From an uncultured Clostridia bacterium (GTDB taxonomy: Bacteria > Bacillota > Clostridia > Oscillospirales > Ruminococcaceae), in contig CAMUJF010000007.1 of the NCBI GenBank assembly GCA_947089135.1, positions 58,149-122,148 of the forward strand: a stretch of DNA of 64,000 bases, read 5' to 3'. This document shows positions 17,148-25,048 of this stretch, piece after piece (the stretch's first letter is position 1; the number at the start of each line of letters is the position of its first letter). The notes under the pieces are model-generated. The model ran no database searches and was not told the origin of the DNA. It saw only the letters and a program-made list of their open reading frames with translations. A program made the position numbers and the translations under genes.

Positions 17148-17176
17148 ATTTTATCATAACAATATGCTATTGTCAA
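17148..17176 (-). promoter_or_regulatory. Promoter of the two tRNA genes
   Basis: TTGACA (17171-17176), 17-base spacer, TAAAAT (17148-17153), about 90 bases upstream of tRNA-Thr. The rest of the 17059-17414 gap holds no convincing gene. Confidence 0.75.
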
Positions 17177-17414
17177 TAGCTGTCGGATTTTTTTACAATT
17201 TGTTCATATTAATGTGCTGTCACGCTTTTGCTCCGCGTAATAAGTATACCCGGAACTCAATAAAATATCCGCCTGAATAAACGGCGCAAAAATCAGGTAT
17301 AAAGCCGTTTGATGTTTTTGGCGTGCTTTGTCTTTTAATTTCAATATTTTTAAAAATTTTTTTGAAAACTTTGCAGTACTGCTGCCAAAAGGGTACCGCA
17401 AAGCTTTTTCGCCT

Positions 17415-18512
17415 TTATTTCCTTACCGAAGTTCCGCAGCCTGATGAGCTTGTCTTTGAGACAGAAATACTTCCCACTCCGCTTGCCATTACAGCTTTAC
17501 GCAGGAGGGGTCTGTACATAAACGGACATTTCAGCAGCTTTCCCGCGATCTTTATCCGCATGGACAGTATCCGCGCGGCATAGGCTTTATGAGGATCGGC
17601 GGCTCCTCCGTTCAAGACCTCCGCCAGTATCCTTGCGCTGTTTACCGCAAAGCTTATCCCCTCCAGCGAACTGGGACTTATAAGTCCCGCCGCTTCTCCG
17701 ATGAGAAAAGCGTTGTCCCTGCCCGTGCTGACGTCAAAAGGCGAAGCGGGACGGAGCACCGCGCAGGCTTCGGTTTTCAGCGGTTCTCCGAATTTGAAGC
17801 CGTACTCCGCAAGACGCTTTTTCTGTCTCTCAAAGCTTTCTCGGCAGCCCTTGGGAGCGAACGCCCCTCCGAAAATAAACAGGCTGTCCTTTGATATAGA
17901 CCAGGAGCAGCAGTCGCTTGTTTCCGGGTCGAAAATGCAGCTGTAGAACGGATTTGCGTGCTCCTCGGCAAACCATTGCTGTATAGCCGTATAGCGGCGT
18001 ATCTTCTTTTTGGGGTACAAAAAACGTCTTACCGACGATACGGCTCCGTCCGCGCCGACGATAATACGGGCGGAAATTATCCGTTCCGAGCCGTCGTTAC
18101 CGCGGCAGACGAGACGGTAAGAGCCGTCCGCACTGCGCGAAATTTTCCTGCATCTGCCGCATACCCTTTCGGTTTTTTCGGGAACAAGGCTTTCAAGCCA
18201 CAAATCGAATTTATGCCTGTCAAGGTTCATATAGAACCGCTGGTAATGTCTTTCGCGGCGGCTTTGCAGGTCAATGGTGCGGACTGAAAATATCTGCGGA
18301 TCGACCAAAATGTCCTTTGGCAGGGTCAGATCGAATTCCGCAAACGCCTTTTGAGCGTCGGGAGAAAGAAGTCCTCCGCAGACCTTTTTGAAACTGCTTT
18401 CAGAGGCTGTTTTACCGTCTATCAGCGCCGTGCGGAAACGTCCGTCCAGAAGCCGCGCAAGCGTTGCCCCCGCAGGACCTCCGCCTATTACCGCAATATC
18501 AAAATCCGCCAT
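17415..18512 (-). CDS. FAD-dependent oxidoreductase, geranylgeranyl-reductase-like
   Basis: 365 residues of the p-hydroxybenzoate hydroxylase-type flavoprotein fold. Dinucleotide-binding motif IAVIGGGPAGATLARLL at the N-terminus, the second FAD motif IIVGADGAVSSVRRFL near residue 150, and the third (FLIGEAAGLISPSSLEGISFA) near residue 285. The loop FKKVCGGLLSPDAQ is typical of geranylgeranyl-reductase/menaquinone-type relatives in Clostridia. It may reduce an isoprenoid or act on a quinone; the substrate is not readable. Monocistronic. Confidence 0.82.
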   Translation of the reverse strand: MADFDIAVIGGGPAGATLARLLDGRFRTALIDGKTASESSFKKVCGGLLSPDAQKAFAEFDLTLPKDILVDPQIFSVRTIDLQSRRERHYQRFYMNLDRHKFDLWLESLVPEKTERVCGRCRKISRSADGSYRLVCRGNDGSERIISARIIVGADGAVSSVRRFLYPKKKIRRYTAIQQWFAEEHANPFYSCIFDPETSDCCSWSISKDSLFIFGGAFAPKGCRESFERQKKRLAEYGFKFGEPLKTEACAVLRPASPFDVSTGRDNAFLIGEAAGLISPSSLEGISFAVNSARILAEVLNGGAADPHKAYAARILSMRIKIAGKLLKCPFMYRPLLRKAVMASGVGSISVSKTSSSGCGTSVRK

Positions 18513-18552
18513 AATTATCCCCCTCCGCGATCTTGCCTCTAATAAAGCAGCC

Positions 18553-20472
18553 TTAGTAAGGCAGCCATACCCTCATCTGATTTTCGCCGCGGTTTCCCCA
18601 TGTGTAGTAGGGCACAGCCGTTAACGTTTCGGAAATCCTTTCGGGCTTTTTAAAGCTGTACAGACCGTCCCCCGAAGCTGTTCTGTAACCGTTTAATTTA
18701 AGTGACTGCACTCCTCCGAGTTCGGAAACCGTTTCTCCCGCGGTAATTTCCGCGCCGTCGTCAAGGCTCAGGGAAAGCACGTCCCCGCCGTTGTCGGCTC
18801 CCTCGAAGCAGTACACCAGCGCGCCCCGCTGAACTGCCGCGCAGCCTGTGTTTTCCGCAGCTTTGGTATTTGAGTACACAAATCTTGCGCTGCCGTCGAG
18901 AATCAGTTCAAGAACGTCTCCCGCCTTTACCCCGATGTAAGCGTACCCCGACTTTATTTCAGGGGAAATTTTTTCTCCGTTAATGGAAATTCCGGTGTGC
19001 TCGCTCCAATCGGGAATGCGTACCGCAAGTACTCCGCCGCCCTCGGAAACAGTATACCGAACCGTAAATCCATGTGGGAAATTTGTTTCGCACAAAAGCT
19101 TCATGCCGAATGAGAAATCCACCTCGCCTGCGGCATAAAGATGACAGTAAGCGGTACCGTCACCCTCGCCGTAGGCATATGTGCCGAATGCTGCTATAGT
19201 TCTTGCCACGTTGGGAGGACAGCAGGCGCAGGCAAACCATTCGGGTCTTTGGGGCTTATCGTGCCAATGGGTAGCGGCAATTCCCGAAATGCCGGGGATA
19301 ACCTCAAGAGGATTAACGTAGAAAAAACGTTTGCCGTCAAGCTGCATACCCGCAAGGACGGTGTTGTAAAAAGCCTTTTCCATAATGTCGGCATATTTTC
19401 CGTCGGGGTAATTTTCAAGCATTCTCGAAGCGAAAAACATCAGTCCGCAGGAGGCGCAGGTCTCGGCGTAGGCGGTGTCGTTGGGCAGGTCGTAGTCCAC
19501 CGTGAAAGCCTCGCCTATGCCTGTTGAGCCTATGCCGCCCGTGATATACATACGCTTGTCGGAAATGCTGCTCCAAAGTTTTTCGCAGGCTTCAAGCAGA
19601 CCCTTGTCCTCCGTCTCGGCAGCAAGGTCTGCCATTGCGGTATAGAGATAAACCGCGCGGACGCTGTGTCCAACCGCGTCGAACTGCTCCCGAACGGGCG
19701 CAAAGCTCTGCTGATAATAAAGGTCGTCGGCGTTGTTTCCCCAGACCGTCCAGTCCCTCTGCTGCGCTTCTTTTTTGTAGAAATTTCCGTCCGCACCCTC
19801 AACAGGAACTCCGCGGACGTTTATAAAATGCTCCGCAAGCTCCAGACAATGCTTTTCGCCTGTGGCGCGGTACATTTTAAGAAGCGCAAGCTCCACCTCC
19901 GGGTGTCCGGGATAGCCCTCGTGCTTTTGAACAATAAAGTGGTCGTAGATATGCTCCGCGTTTTTCAGCATGACCTTCAAAAGCTTGTCCTTGCCTGTGC
20001 CGTTAAAGTAAGCGACCGCCGCCTCCATAAAGTGTCCCGAACAGTAAAGCTCGTGTCCCTCGAGGAGATTTGTCCACCGCTTGTCCCTGTCCTTTATTGT
20101 AAAATATGTATTGAGATAACCGTCCGCGTCCTGTGCGGCGGCAATAATGTCAATAAGGGAATCAGCGGTCTCTTCAAGCTTCGGGTCGGGATAAAGCGCA
20201 AGCGAGTACCCCACCGCTTCAAGCCATTTTGCCGCGTCGCTGTCCTGAAATACCATGCCGTAGAAGCCGTCGCCCGCGTCCTCCCCGCGCAGAGCCGCAG
20301 CCGCGTTTATGAAATTCTGGACCACATGGCTTTTCTCCGCACCCTCGGCTTTATCGCAGAGGACGTCGTACTGATAGGGGATAACAACCTCCCTGACAAG
20401 CTTCTGGTATCTGCTTATAAAGCCCTCCGAGGGTCTGAACTGTTTTATTGATATCTGCTGCTGAGTTTTCAT
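18553..20472 (-). CDS. Glycoside hydrolase family 127, beta-L-arabinofuranosidase type
   Basis: 639 residues from the ATG at 20472 (MKTQQQISIKQ), which has GGGAGGAA upstream; the frame open to 20547 is not supported. Formerly DUF1680. An (alpha/alpha)6 barrel is followed by beta domains. The catalytic and zinc-binding residues expected for GH127 are visible: AETCASCG (Glu and Cys) and ACACCPPNVART (the paired cysteines), together with GGIGSTGIGEAFT and WHDKPQRPEWF. No signal peptide, so it acts on imported oligosaccharides from plant arabinan or hydroxyproline-linked arabinosides. No sugar transporter is adjacent. Confidence 0.92.
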   Translation of the reverse strand: MKTQQQISIKQFRPSEGFISRYQKLVREVVIPYQYDVLCDKAEGAEKSHVVQNFINAAAALRGEDAGDGFYGMVFQDSDAAKWLEAVGYSLALYPDPKLEETADSLIDIIAAAQDADGYLNTYFTIKDRDKRWTNLLEGHELYCSGHFMEAAVAYFNGTGKDKLLKVMLKNAEHIYDHFIVQKHEGYPGHPEVELALLKMYRATGEKHCLELAEHFINVRGVPVEGADGNFYKKEAQQRDWTVWGNNADDLYYQQSFAPVREQFDAVGHSVRAVYLYTAMADLAAETEDKGLLEACEKLWSSISDKRMYITGGIGSTGIGEAFTVDYDLPNDTAYAETCASCGLMFFASRMLENYPDGKYADIMEKAFYNTVLAGMQLDGKRFFYVNPLEVIPGISGIAATHWHDKPQRPEWFACACCPPNVARTIAAFGTYAYGEGDGTAYCHLYAAGEVDFSFGMKLLCETNFPHGFTVRYTVSEGGGVLAVRIPDWSEHTGISINGEKISPEIKSGYAYIGVKAGDVLELILDGSARFVYSNTKAAENTGCAAVQRGALVYCFEGADNGGDVLSLSLDDGAEITAGETVSELGGVQSLKLNGYRTASGDGLYSFKKPERISETLTAVPYYTWGNRGENQMRVWLPY

Positions 20473-20597
20473 GTAAAAATTCCTCCCATTAAAATTAGAA
20501 TATAGGCTATAATTGCACGTTAAAATCGCGTTGAATTTAAATGTCATGAAAATAATCGGGATTATCGCTAAGATATTCCGATAAATTATTAAAAAGA

Positions 20598-21032
20598 TTA
20601 TTTCGTATCTTCAACAACAGAATAAACAATGCCTTTATCATCAAGTCTTGTTTCCAATTCTTCACGGGCAGCAAGGGTCGCAGTATCACCAAGTAGAATA
20701 TGTACTTCAAACTTGCTTTCTGTTTCGCACAATTCCTCTATCAACTCATCAATTTCGCGTAACTGATTGTTATATATGTATTTTTCACCGTCAATAGTAA
20801 TATTTACAAAGAAAGCCTCCTGAACCGTGGTTTCAGCTATAGTTTCATCTGTGGTTTCCAATATAGTATCCGAAACAGTAGCGTTTACCTGAATCACTTC
20901 ATCAGTACCACCTTTTCCAAAACCTTTGAAATCAAGTATGCCTAATTTGATCAGCAAGGCAACGACAGCTATAGATATTAAAATTATGACTATGATCACT
21001 CCTCGAGACTTGCCTTTTGATTCTTTTGACAT
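20598..21032 (-). CDS. Single-span membrane protein with ExbD/TolR-like extracytoplasmic domain
   Basis: 144 residues: short basic cytoplasmic N-terminus, one transmembrane helix (GVIIVIILISIAVVALLI), a Thr/Glu-rich linker, then residues ~75-144 with the strand-loop-helix order of ExbD/TolR periplasmic domains (VNITIDGEKYIYNNQL, IDELIEELCE, FEVHILLGDTATLAAREEL, ETRLDDKGIVYSVVE). Its helix lacks the Asp that ExbD uses to carry protons; that residue is found in the upstream partner. Last gene of an AT-rich three-gene unit, 9 bases after the preceding stop. Family assignment is by pattern only. Confidence 0.55.
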   Translation of the reverse strand: MSKESKGKSRGVIIVIILISIAVVALLIKLGILDFKGFGKGGTDEVIQVNATVSDTILETTDETIAETTVQEAFFVNITIDGEKYIYNNQLREIDELIEELCETESKFEVHILLGDTATLAAREELETRLDDKGIVYSVVEDTK

Positions 21033-21041
21033 AAAAGCACC

Positions 21042-21647
21042 TCACTTTTCCTTTTTTACGTCCGCGCAATAAAAACTTTTATACTCGTCTCTTACTGACT
21101 TTACCTTTTCTATAAGACCACCGCGTTCCTTTATCCGTGCAGAACCTGGATCATGACCGTTGTACATAAAAATACATATTATCACGTCGTTACGGTCAAA
21201 ACCATTTTCATCCATAACGGAAATTATACCGTTTTTTACACTATCCGTATCCGACAAAACCGCTCCTATCTGCTTATCACCGTTAAAAATAATCATTTCC
21301 CACTCTGTTGAATTTTTCATTGATAAATCGATTTTCAGAACTATACCGTTATTAAAGTCCCAAAGTGCTTCGGCGTTTGCAGCGGCATTTTCATCTGCGT
21401 TGCGAAGCCGTTCAAATTCAGTATCCGCCTCTTTTTGCCATTGGCTTTTTTCTTCCTCAAACAGTTTACGGTCGGCTTCGAGTTGTTCAAATAACGCGTT
21501 TGCATTCTCAATTTGAGCAGTTGCATCTTCTTTTATTTTATCTGTGGAAAACTTAAAATTTATAAGAAAGAAAAATAATATTATCATTGTTATATCCAAC
21601 AATGATGTAAAATCCAGCGATACTCTACTTTTCATTATCTCCACCAT
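21042..21647 (-). CDS. ExbD/MotB-like membrane protein with proton-channel aspartate
   Basis: 201 residues. The N-terminus SRVSLDFTSLLDITMIILFF is the ExbD/TolR/MotB arrangement with Asp inside the membrane helix (around residue 18), expected to carry protons between the subunits of an ExbB-type pentamer. Residues 35-95 are a charged coiled coil (LFEQLEADRKLFEEEKSQ), and 100-201 form a soluble domain (IVLKIDLSM to YKSFYCADV) with strand/helix alternation but no OmpA-like peptidoglycan motif. Start may be at MVEIM (21647) or MKSR (21635). It overlaps the upstream gene by 23 bases, so translation is coupled. Confidence 0.65.
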   Translation of the reverse strand: MVEIMKSRVSLDFTSLLDITMIILFFFLINFKFSTDKIKEDATAQIENANALFEQLEADRKLFEEEKSQWQKEADTEFERLRNADENAAANAEALWDFNNGIVLKIDLSMKNSTEWEMIIFNGDKQIGAVLSDTDSVKNGIISVMDENGFDRNDVIICIFMYNGHDPGSARIKERGGLIEKVKSVRDEYKSFYCADVKKEK

Positions 21648-22161
21648 TTCCGTCTAAATCAAGATTTTTACGTTGTATTCCAAGATTATATTTTTCGTTA
21701 GCTTTTTCGATTTTTGAACTTATGCCACTGTCTAAAAGTTTGAACAGAAAACCAAAAAACGCGCCCCAAAAAGTAGATGTTAATGCACTGAAAAAATTAT
21801 TTGTTATGTCAACATTATCGGCGTTTAAATCTAATGAAATAAGTGCCAATACTGTACCGATCATTCCCAAAAGCGGAAATATTGAGATAATATTCACAAA
21901 ATATCCGTAAAATTTATCCTGCTCAAAGTGAATTTCCATAAGTTCTGCTTCCGAATAATTTCTTTGTTTTCTTAAAACTTCAATTTTATTGCCATTTTCT
22001 TTTCTTTTTATTAGCTGTTCATCAAAAGAATCCAACAACTTTTTATTGCTCTTTTTCGTTCTCAAAAACACGAAAAAATTAACAAGAGAAATTGCAACAA
22101 TTATAAAATCATATCCGTGAAGATTTTTCCAAAGTGTGTTAATAATCTTAACTATATCCAT
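21625..22161 (-). CDS. MotA/TolQ/ExbB-type proton channel protein
   Basis: 178 residues with three membrane segments: residues 17-33, 84-110 and 124-148, the ExbB core topology. The central signature FPLLGMIGTVLALISL and the polar helix FFSALTSTFWGAFFGFLF match the MotA_ExbB family. First gene of the AT-rich unit, with GGAGGAA before the ATG. These proteins form 5:2 motors that turn proton flow into mechanical work. No TonB, TolA, flagellar or Zorya effector gene accompanies it. Base composition is clearly lower in G+C than the genes on both sides, suggesting acquisition. Confidence 0.75.
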   Translation of the reverse strand: MDIVKIINTLWKNLHGYDFIIVAISLVNFFVFLRTKKSNKKLLDSFDEQLIKRKENGNKIEVLRKQRNYSEAELMEIHFEQDKFYGYFVNIISIFPLLGMIGTVLALISLDLNADNVDITNNFFSALTSTFWGAFFGFLFKLLDSGISSKIEKANEKYNLGIQRKNLDLDGNGGDNEK

Positions 22162-22214
22162 ATATCATTCCTCCAAAAGCATTATACACTATTTTCTGCT
22201 AAAATTCAACAATA

Positions 22215-22529
22215 TCATAAAAAAATTATAATTGCTTCCATCGCAAGCGCGGCAATGCACGCCGCTGCCGCTACCGCAAGCAGTCCCTTGTTTTTAAAGG
22301 CAAACAGTACCGCGGCGGCTGTTCCCGCCGCTGCCGAAGCAATGTTCCCGGTGGAATAAAAGACCGCGGGAACGGTCATCGCACCCAAAACCGCATAAGG
22401 TACATAATACAGAAAGTCCTTTACAAAACGGGACTTTATTTTTTTGCGGAATATCACAAAGGGCAGCATTCGCACAAGATAGGTCACCCCTGCCATTACT
22501 CCGATATAGGCGATAAGCTTTACAGTCAT
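22215..22529 (-). CDS. azlD: AzlD family branched-chain amino acid exporter subunit
   Basis: 104 residues with four hydrophobic helices, including the AzlD hallmark TYLVRMLPFVIF near the N-terminus and YVPYAVLGAMTVP. Small subunit of the AzlCD exporter for branched-chain amino acids and analogues. The ATG overlaps the azlC stop (ATGA). Confidence 0.9.
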   Translation of the reverse strand: MTVKLIAYIGVMAGVTYLVRMLPFVIFRKKIKSRFVKDFLYYVPYAVLGAMTVPAVFYSTGNIASAAAGTAAAVLFAFKNKGLLAVAAAACIAALAMEAIIIFL

Positions 22530-23245
22530 TCCGAAGCCTCCTCAGGGTCTTTTTTCGGGAACAGCAGCGCGCCCGCCGCCGAAGCCGCAAGCGTGCAGAT
22601 TATTATTGCGAAGCCCGACGAAACATGGGAAAACAACGGTATGTATTTCAGTCCGCAGCTCATTGCCGCTGAAATTATAACCGTAACGAGAACTCCCACT
22701 GACTTTCTTGCGGGGGGGATAAATATGGCGATGAACATTCCGTAAATGGCTATACCCAAGGCGGAGCGCAGCATTTCGGGCAGAACGCTTCCCGCTATGC
22801 CGCCTAGAAGCGTTCCCGCCGACCAGCATAAAAACGGCAGCAGTATAAGTCCGTACATATAGCTCGGAGTTATCTCCTTTGGCTTTCCCGAAGCCACGGC
22901 GAAAATTTCGTCGGTTATGCCGAATGACGCAAGAAATCTGTGGGGAGTCGTAAAGCCTCCGTCCAGCTTTTGGGACAGCGACAGGCTCATCAGCGCGTAA
23001 CGCATATTTATTATAAGCTGAGCCAAAGCCATTTCAAACAGCGTTCCAGCGGCGGTGATTATACCCAGTCCCGCCACCTGTCCCGCAGAGGTAAGATTTG
23101 TCATGGAAATGACCGTCGCCGCAAGAGCGGAAACTCCCTGCGTAACGGCGGATATTCCGAAGCTGAACGACACCGACAGATACCCCAATCCGATAGGCAC
23201 GCCGTCCGTCAGACCCTCTCTGAACCCAAGTTTTTCCGATCCCAT
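22526..23245 (-). CDS. azlC: AzlC family permease
   Basis: 239 residues from the ATG at 23245 (MGSEKLGFREG), which has AGAGG 7 bases upstream; the seven-codon extension to 23266 is not supported. About eight helices. Family motifs: FREGLTDGVPIGLGYLSVSF near the start and LINMRYALMSLSLSQKL in the middle, with ITDEIFAVA. Large subunit of the AzlCD exporter. An extended -10 (TGGTATAAT at 23295-23303) lies about 50 bases upstream. Confidence 0.92.
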   Translation of the reverse strand: MGSEKLGFREGLTDGVPIGLGYLSVSFSFGISAVTQGVSALAATVISMTNLTSAGQVAGLGIITAAGTLFEMALAQLIINMRYALMSLSLSQKLDGGFTTPHRFLASFGITDEIFAVASGKPKEITPSYMYGLILLPFLCWSAGTLLGGIAGSVLPEMLRSALGIAIYGMFIAIFIPPARKSVGVLVTVIISAAMSCGLKYIPLFSHVSSGFAIIICTLAASAAGALLFPKKDPEEASE

Positions 23246-23383
23246 AAACAAACCTCTTTCCGGCAAAATTACTGTAAAATTACAAACAGTCTACATTATA
23301 CCAAATCCTATCGGAAATTTCGTGTACAGTATATTAACTTTTATGCAGACCCTATAAAACCGCCCGGATAACGCATAATGCAT

Positions 23384-23414
23384 AAAAAGGACGCCCTGTC
23401 TCGGAGAGCGTCCT
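23384..23414 (-). terminator. Terminator of the PilZ-ParA-ComFB operon
   Basis: Stem AGGACGCTCT / AGGGCGTCCT followed by TTTTTATG on the minus strand, 55 bases after the last stop codon. Confidence 0.8.
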
Positions 23415-23466
23415 CAAAAGATCATATTTCCGTGTATTGCATTTGCGGCAGACCGAACGCCGCCCG

Positions 23467-24201
23467 TCACCGAACCTCCGCATTGTGTCTCGGAAAGCGT
23501 CTGCGCTGTATAGCAAGCCTGATAAGAGTGCAAAGCACCTCTCTGCGGCTCTGCATCTTCATTCTGTCGGCGCGGCGCAGATCGTCCTTGCTGTTTATCC
23601 TTATTTTCAGCGTGGGAACAGCGTCTACAGCCTCCGCCATAGCCTCCGCATAGCACACCGCGCAGCGGCAGCAGTTGAAGCGTTCAAGCACCTGCGGCAG
23701 AAGCTCTGTAACCAGTTCTCCCGTAATATCTATCTCCGCGCCGTTTGCACCCTTGCGTACGCTTTTCGACGTTATCCTCTCCACCTTGAAGCTGCTGTCC
23801 AGAATAGGATTCGGAGCGGTCTTTTTTCCTCCTGTCAGAAGCCGCATGACCGCTTCCGTCTTATTGGACTTTGTGTTCTGCGGCGCTTTGCTGCTTTTGG
23901 CAGATTTATCAGTCTTCGCGGTCTTTTCCTGTTTTACAGTCTTTGAAGTTTTGGCAGCTTTTGCAGTCTTTGCAGTCTTTGCAGCTTTGTCCTTTTCTTC
24001 CGTACCGCCGGTATTTTCTGTTTCTGCTGTTTCAGCAGTCTCTGCCGTTTCAGCAGTTTCTGCTGCTTTAACAGTTTTTGCCGTTTTAGCAGTCTTTTCA
24101 GCTTTAGCAGCCTTTGCGGATTTTGCAGACTTTTCTGTTTTCCCGCTTTTTTCCGTCTTTGTCTTTGCAGCCGCATCAGCCGCGGCAGACCTACCCGCCA
24201 T
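23467..24201 (-). CDS. ComFB-like domain protein with long Lys/Ala/Thr-rich N-terminal tail
   Basis: 244 residues. Residues ~5-118 are low complexity, made of K-T-A-K and A-E-T units (five consecutive AET), like a histone H1 tail. Residues ~150-205 form a ComFB-type helical domain: ITGELVTELLPQVLERFNCC, then RCAVCYAEAMAEAVDAVP, with the Cys cluster CCRCAVC that can bind a metal. ComFB is a competence operon protein of B. subtilis, and relatives have been reported to bind cyclic dinucleotides. The basic tail could bind DNA or RNA. Last gene of an operon with PilZ and ParA-like genes, 19 bases after the ParA stop. Repeat number in the tail could vary in steps of 3 bases without frameshift. Confidence 0.7.
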   Translation of the reverse strand: MAGRSAAADAAAKTKTEKSGKTEKSAKSAKAAKAEKTAKTAKTVKAAETAETAETAETAETENTGGTEEKDKAAKTAKTAKAAKTSKTVKQEKTAKTDKSAKSSKAPQNTKSNKTEAVMRLLTGGKKTAPNPILDSSFKVERITSKSVRKGANGAEIDITGELVTELLPQVLERFNCCRCAVCYAEAMAEAVDAVPTLKIRINSKDDLRRADRMKMQSRREVLCTLIRLAIQRRRFPRHNAEVR

Positions 24202-24220
24202 ATCTCAGGATCCTTTCAGT

Positions 24221-25021
24221 TTACTTGTTTTTCCTTTTAAATCCGATCACAGTCCTGTCCTCGTCAAAGGCTTCGGGATAAAGAAGCTTCGCCAGCCTGA
24301 TATAGTCCTTTGCAGCTTTGCAGCCGGGGGAATAGGTAGTAAGCGTTTCTTGGTGGGCGGGAGCCTCCGCCGCAGCCACAGAAACGGATATCTTAACCTC
24401 CAAAACCTCTGTTTTGAGCTGTTCCGCAACTATTTCCACCATTTCCTCCACCTCTTCGGCAAGGGTCTGGTTTTTGATATATTTTGTAAGCAGTATCCCG
24501 CGGACGTTCAGTCTTTTATTATAATACTTCTTCACCGCGGTGATCGTCTCTTTCAGCTGCGCTATTCCCTGAAGGGACAGTATCTCGGGAGTCATAGGGA
24601 TAATAAGGTCGTCCGCCGCCGTGTAGGCGTTTATGGTAAGTATTGACAGCGCAGGCGGCGTATCAATGATAATATAATCGTAGCTGTACCTGATTATTTT
24701 CAGAATGTCCTTTAAAATAAACTCCCTGCGTTCGGAGGTAAGCTCCAGCTCGCTTCCCGAAAGCAGGATGTTTGACGTTATAACATCGCATATATGGGTA
24801 GTCTTTACAGCGTCCCTTATATCGCAGGCGCCGGTCATAACGTCGTGTATGGTATATCCGTCGTCCTCCGCACCCAAAGAAAAGGAAAGATTTCCCTGCG
24901 GATCCATGTCAATGCAGAGGACGCGCTTGTCCCTGCTTCGGAATATCCCCGCAAGGGCGGCGCAGGTAGTGGTCTTTCCGACCCCGCCCTTCTGATTGGT
25001 AACAACAATAACAGTCGCCAT
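24221..25021 (-). CDS. ParA/Soj-type ATPase (orphan)
   Basis: 266 residues. Deviant Walker A NQKGGVGKTTTCAAL, Walker A' MDPQGN, Walker B YDYIIIDTPPALS: a complete ParA/MinD ATPase. Short N-terminus without HTH, so chromosomal Soj-like rather than plasmid type Ia. No parB, parS-like repeat or origin gene is next to it; instead it lies between PilZ and ComFB-like genes. ParA-like ATPases in such places usually position protein complexes rather than DNA. C-terminal end is basic (DRTVIGFKRKNK). Confidence 0.88.
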   Translation of the reverse strand: MATVIVVTNQKGGVGKTTTCAALAGIFRSRDKRVLCIDMDPQGNLSFSLGAEDDGYTIHDVMTGACDIRDAVKTTHICDVITSNILLSGSELELTSERREFILKDILKIIRYSYDYIIIDTPPALSILTINAYTAADDLIIPMTPEILSLQGIAQLKETITAVKKYYNKRLNVRGILLTKYIKNQTLAEEVEEMVEIVAEQLKTEVLEVKISVSVAAAEAPAHQETLTTYSPGCKAAKDYIRLAKLLYPEAFDEDRTVIGFKRKNK

Positions 25022-25048
25022 ATTCTAACGCTTCCTCAGCCTTTCAGC

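Noticed and set aside
17204..17401. 65-codon minus frame between tRNA-Thr and the flavoprotein gene
   Set aside because: No ribosome site or family features; AT-rich intergenic sequence.
20598..22161. Zorya anti-phage system
   Set aside because: ZorB carries an OmpA-type peptidoglycan domain and ZorC/D or ZorE effectors follow; none is present here.
23675..24646. 323-codon plus-strand frame rich in Phe/Ala/Val
   Set aside because: Reverse reading of the Lys/Ala/Thr repeats and part of ParA; the apparent membrane protein is a repeat artefact.
24221..25021. Chromosome partition locus or replication origin
   Set aside because: No parB, no parS-like palindromes, no dnaA/dnaN or DnaA boxes near the ParA gene.
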